Origin: Euonymus europaeus
Taxonomy: Eukaryota; Streptophyta; Magnoliopsida; Celastrales; Celastraceae
Length of the DNA stretch: 64,000 nt
Assembly (NCBI GenBank): GCA_963580455.1
Contig: OY756964.1
Span: forward strand, 1,302,001 to 1,366,000
Direction: 5' to 3'
The translations under genes and the position numbers were made by a program. Below, one piece after another: positions 62,801 to 64,000 of the stretch. The number at the start of each line of letters is the position of its first letter. The stretch's first letter is position 1. A model generated the notes under the pieces. The model did no database searches. It was not told where the DNA came from and worked only from the letters and a program-made list of their open reading frames with translations.

Positions 62801-64000
62801 TTCACGGCTAAATAGGTGAATCGAGACCTACAAGCCACGAGTTCTGAAATCAAAATCCGAAATGCCAGGATGGTAGAGCTCGAAAAGTAGTGTGAAATCA
62901 AGCTAAAAATCACCGAATTCAGAACTCGGAGTCAAAGGATATTCATAAAACCGTTTACGTAAAGAAGCCACATTTCGCGGCTAACTAGGTGAAACGAGAC
63001 CTACTAGCCACGAGTTCTGAAATCAAAATCCGAAATGCCAGGATTGTAGAGCTCGAAAAGTAGTGTGAAATCAAGCTAAAAATCACCGAATTCAGAACTC
63101 GGAGTCAACAGATATTCATAAAACCGTTTACGTAAAGAAACCACATTTCGCGGCTAACTAGGTGAAACGAGACCTGCTAGCCACGAGTTCTGAAATCGAA
63201 ATCCGAAAACCAGGATTGTAGAGCTCGAAAAGTAGTGTGAAATCAAGCTAAAAATCACCGAATTCAGAACTCAGAGTCAACGGATATTCATAAAACCGTT
63301 TACGTAAAGAAACCACATTTCGCGGCTAACTAGGTGAAATGAGACCAACTAGCCACGAGTTCTGAAATCAAAATCCGAAACGCCAGGATTGTAGAGCTCG
63401 AAAACTAGTGTGAAATCAAGCTAAAAATCACCGAATTCAGAACTCGGAGTCAACGTATATTCATAAAACTGTTTCGTATAGAAGTCACATTTCGCGACTA
63501 ACTAGGTGAAACGAGACCAACTAGCCACGAGTTCTGAAATCAAAATCCGAAACACCAGGATCGTAGAGCTCGAAAACTAGTGTGAAATCAAGCTAAAAAT
63601 CACCGAATTCAGAACTCGGAGTCAACGGATATTCATAAAACCGTTTACGTAAAGAAACCACATTTCACGGCTAAATAGGTGAAATGAGACCAACTAGCCA
63701 CGAGTTCTGAAATCAAAATCCAAAACGACAGGATTGTAGAGCTCGAAAAGTAGTGTGTAATCAAGCTAAAAATCACCGAATTCAGAACTCGGAGTCAACG
63801 GATATTCATAAAACTGTTTACGTAAAGAAACCACATTTCGCGGCTAAATAGGTGAAACGAGACCTACTAGCCCCGAGATCTGAAATCAAAATCCGAAAAC
63901 CCAGGATTGTAGAGCTCGAAAAGTAGTGTGAAATCAAGTTAAAAATCACCGAATTCAGAACTCGGAGTCAACAGATATTCATAAAACCGTTTACGTAAAG
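59877..64000. repeat. Less ordered monomers at the right end
   Basis: About 24 satellite units and nothing else. No long HOR spacing is evident, and private variants are more frequent: TAGATGAAACG (60,045), AGGAGAAACG (60,219), GAGATCGAAAAC (60,291), GAAAACACATTTC (60,716), TTCTTAAAACTG (60,522), GTTTCGTATAGAAG (63,471, one base lost) and AAAACCAGG (63,206, one base lost). The last, partial unit begins at 63,976 and is cut by the window end. The region may grade towards an array edge or an older layer. Confidence 0.75.
60864..61382. repeat. Local triplet of near-identical monomers
   Basis: Three adjacent units (60,864, 61,037, 61,210) share CATTTTGCGG, GACCTTCT and GACACGAGTTATG, variants not seen together elsewhere. 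The middle one has AAAACTGTTT and CTGGACACG where the others have AAAACCGTTT and CTAGACACG. It is a small recent amplification of single units inside the disordered right end. Confidence 0.85.

Larger units (their letters stand above)
1..64000. repeat. 173-bp satellite DNA array filling the window
   Basis: Every line of the window reads as the same unit repeated head to tail. Successive unit starts counted at 1, 174, 347, 520 and 692 give 173-bp steps (172 where one A is missing), and the same step holds wherever I checked up to 63,976. About 370 monomers fit. All are in the same orientation, and no unrelated sequence interrupts them. The array is open at both ends. Nucleosome-sized, homogenised, HOR-bearing arrays of this kind are typical of eukaryotic centromeric or pericentromeric heterochromatin; that placement is inference. 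I do not recognise the family, and it does not resemble human alpha satellite or the Arabidopsis 178-bp repeat as I know them. Confidence 0.98.

Noticed and set aside
1..64000. CRISPR array, suggested by regular spacing
   Set aside because: The whole 173-bp unit is repeated with no unique spacers, there are no cas genes, and the unit is far longer than a CRISPR repeat.
1..64000. Human alpha satellite (171 bp) or Arabidopsis 178-bp centromere repeat
   Set aside because: Only the length is similar. The sequence does not resemble either as I know them, and I could not run an alignment.
1..64000. CENP-B box
   Set aside because: The core pattern TTCG....A..CGGG was looked for in the consensus on both strands. 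TTTCGCGGCTAACTAGG fails at the required A and at CGGG, and no other match was seen.
1..64000. Tandem 5S rRNA, telomere repeat or ribosomal spacer array
   Set aside because: No 5S-like internal promoter, no TTTAGGG or TTAGGG runs and no rRNA segment were seen in the unit.
1..64000. Inverted (head-to-head) array segments
   Set aside because: Every line reads in the same direction; the only inverted repeat is the short dyad inside each monomer.

Overview
The whole 64 kb window is one uninterrupted head-to-tail satellite DNA array. The monomer is 173 bp (about 42% G+C), so roughly 370 copies fit. I found no gene, RNA gene, transposon, microsatellite tract or inverted segment anywhere. The array starts in phase at base 1 and is cut mid-monomer at base 64,000, so it continues past both ends. 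A long, nucleosome-sized, homogenised tandem array with higher-order repeats (HORs) points to a eukaryotic chromosome, most likely a (peri)centromere. A plant is my best guess from monomer length and the CpG-decay pattern, but I do not recognise the family and cannot name a species.

Layout. (1) 1-1,382: two copies of a 4-monomer HOR (about 691 bp). (2) 1,383-5,014: mixed monomers with 5-, 6- and 11-monomer spacings. (3) 5,015-8,850: two apparently identical 11-monomer HOR copies of 1,918 bp, each carrying a 188-bp monomer. (4) 8,851-18,330: a block of about 2.25 kb present three times, at spacings of 3,994/3,993 and 2,768 bp. (5) 18,380-23,719: two copies of a 2,670-bp HOR with a fused 248-bp monomer. 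(6) 23,720-42,700: a mosaic of distinct subtypes with 4-monomer (686 bp) and 15-monomer (2,583 bp) HORs, plus a long-range copy at about 11.04 kb. (7) 42,875-49,300: dimers, a 13-monomer HOR (2,248 bp) and a 7-monomer HOR (1,210 bp). (8) 50,226-55,415: two copies of a 15-monomer HOR (2,595 bp). (9) 55,725-59,876: two copies of a 12-monomer HOR (2,076 bp). (10) 59,877-64,000: less ordered, more divergent monomers.

The monomer has a 15-bp imperfect inverted repeat (14 of 15 paired), a perfect 10-bp palindrome TTTACGTAAA, single EcoRI and SacI sites, and 12 CpGs, about 1.6 times expectation. Most differences between monomers fall at those CpGs as TpG or CpA. No part encodes a convincing protein: 173 is not a multiple of 3, and the short open frames are about one monomer long. 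All spacings were counted by eye from diagnostic variants; whole-array identity values need computation.
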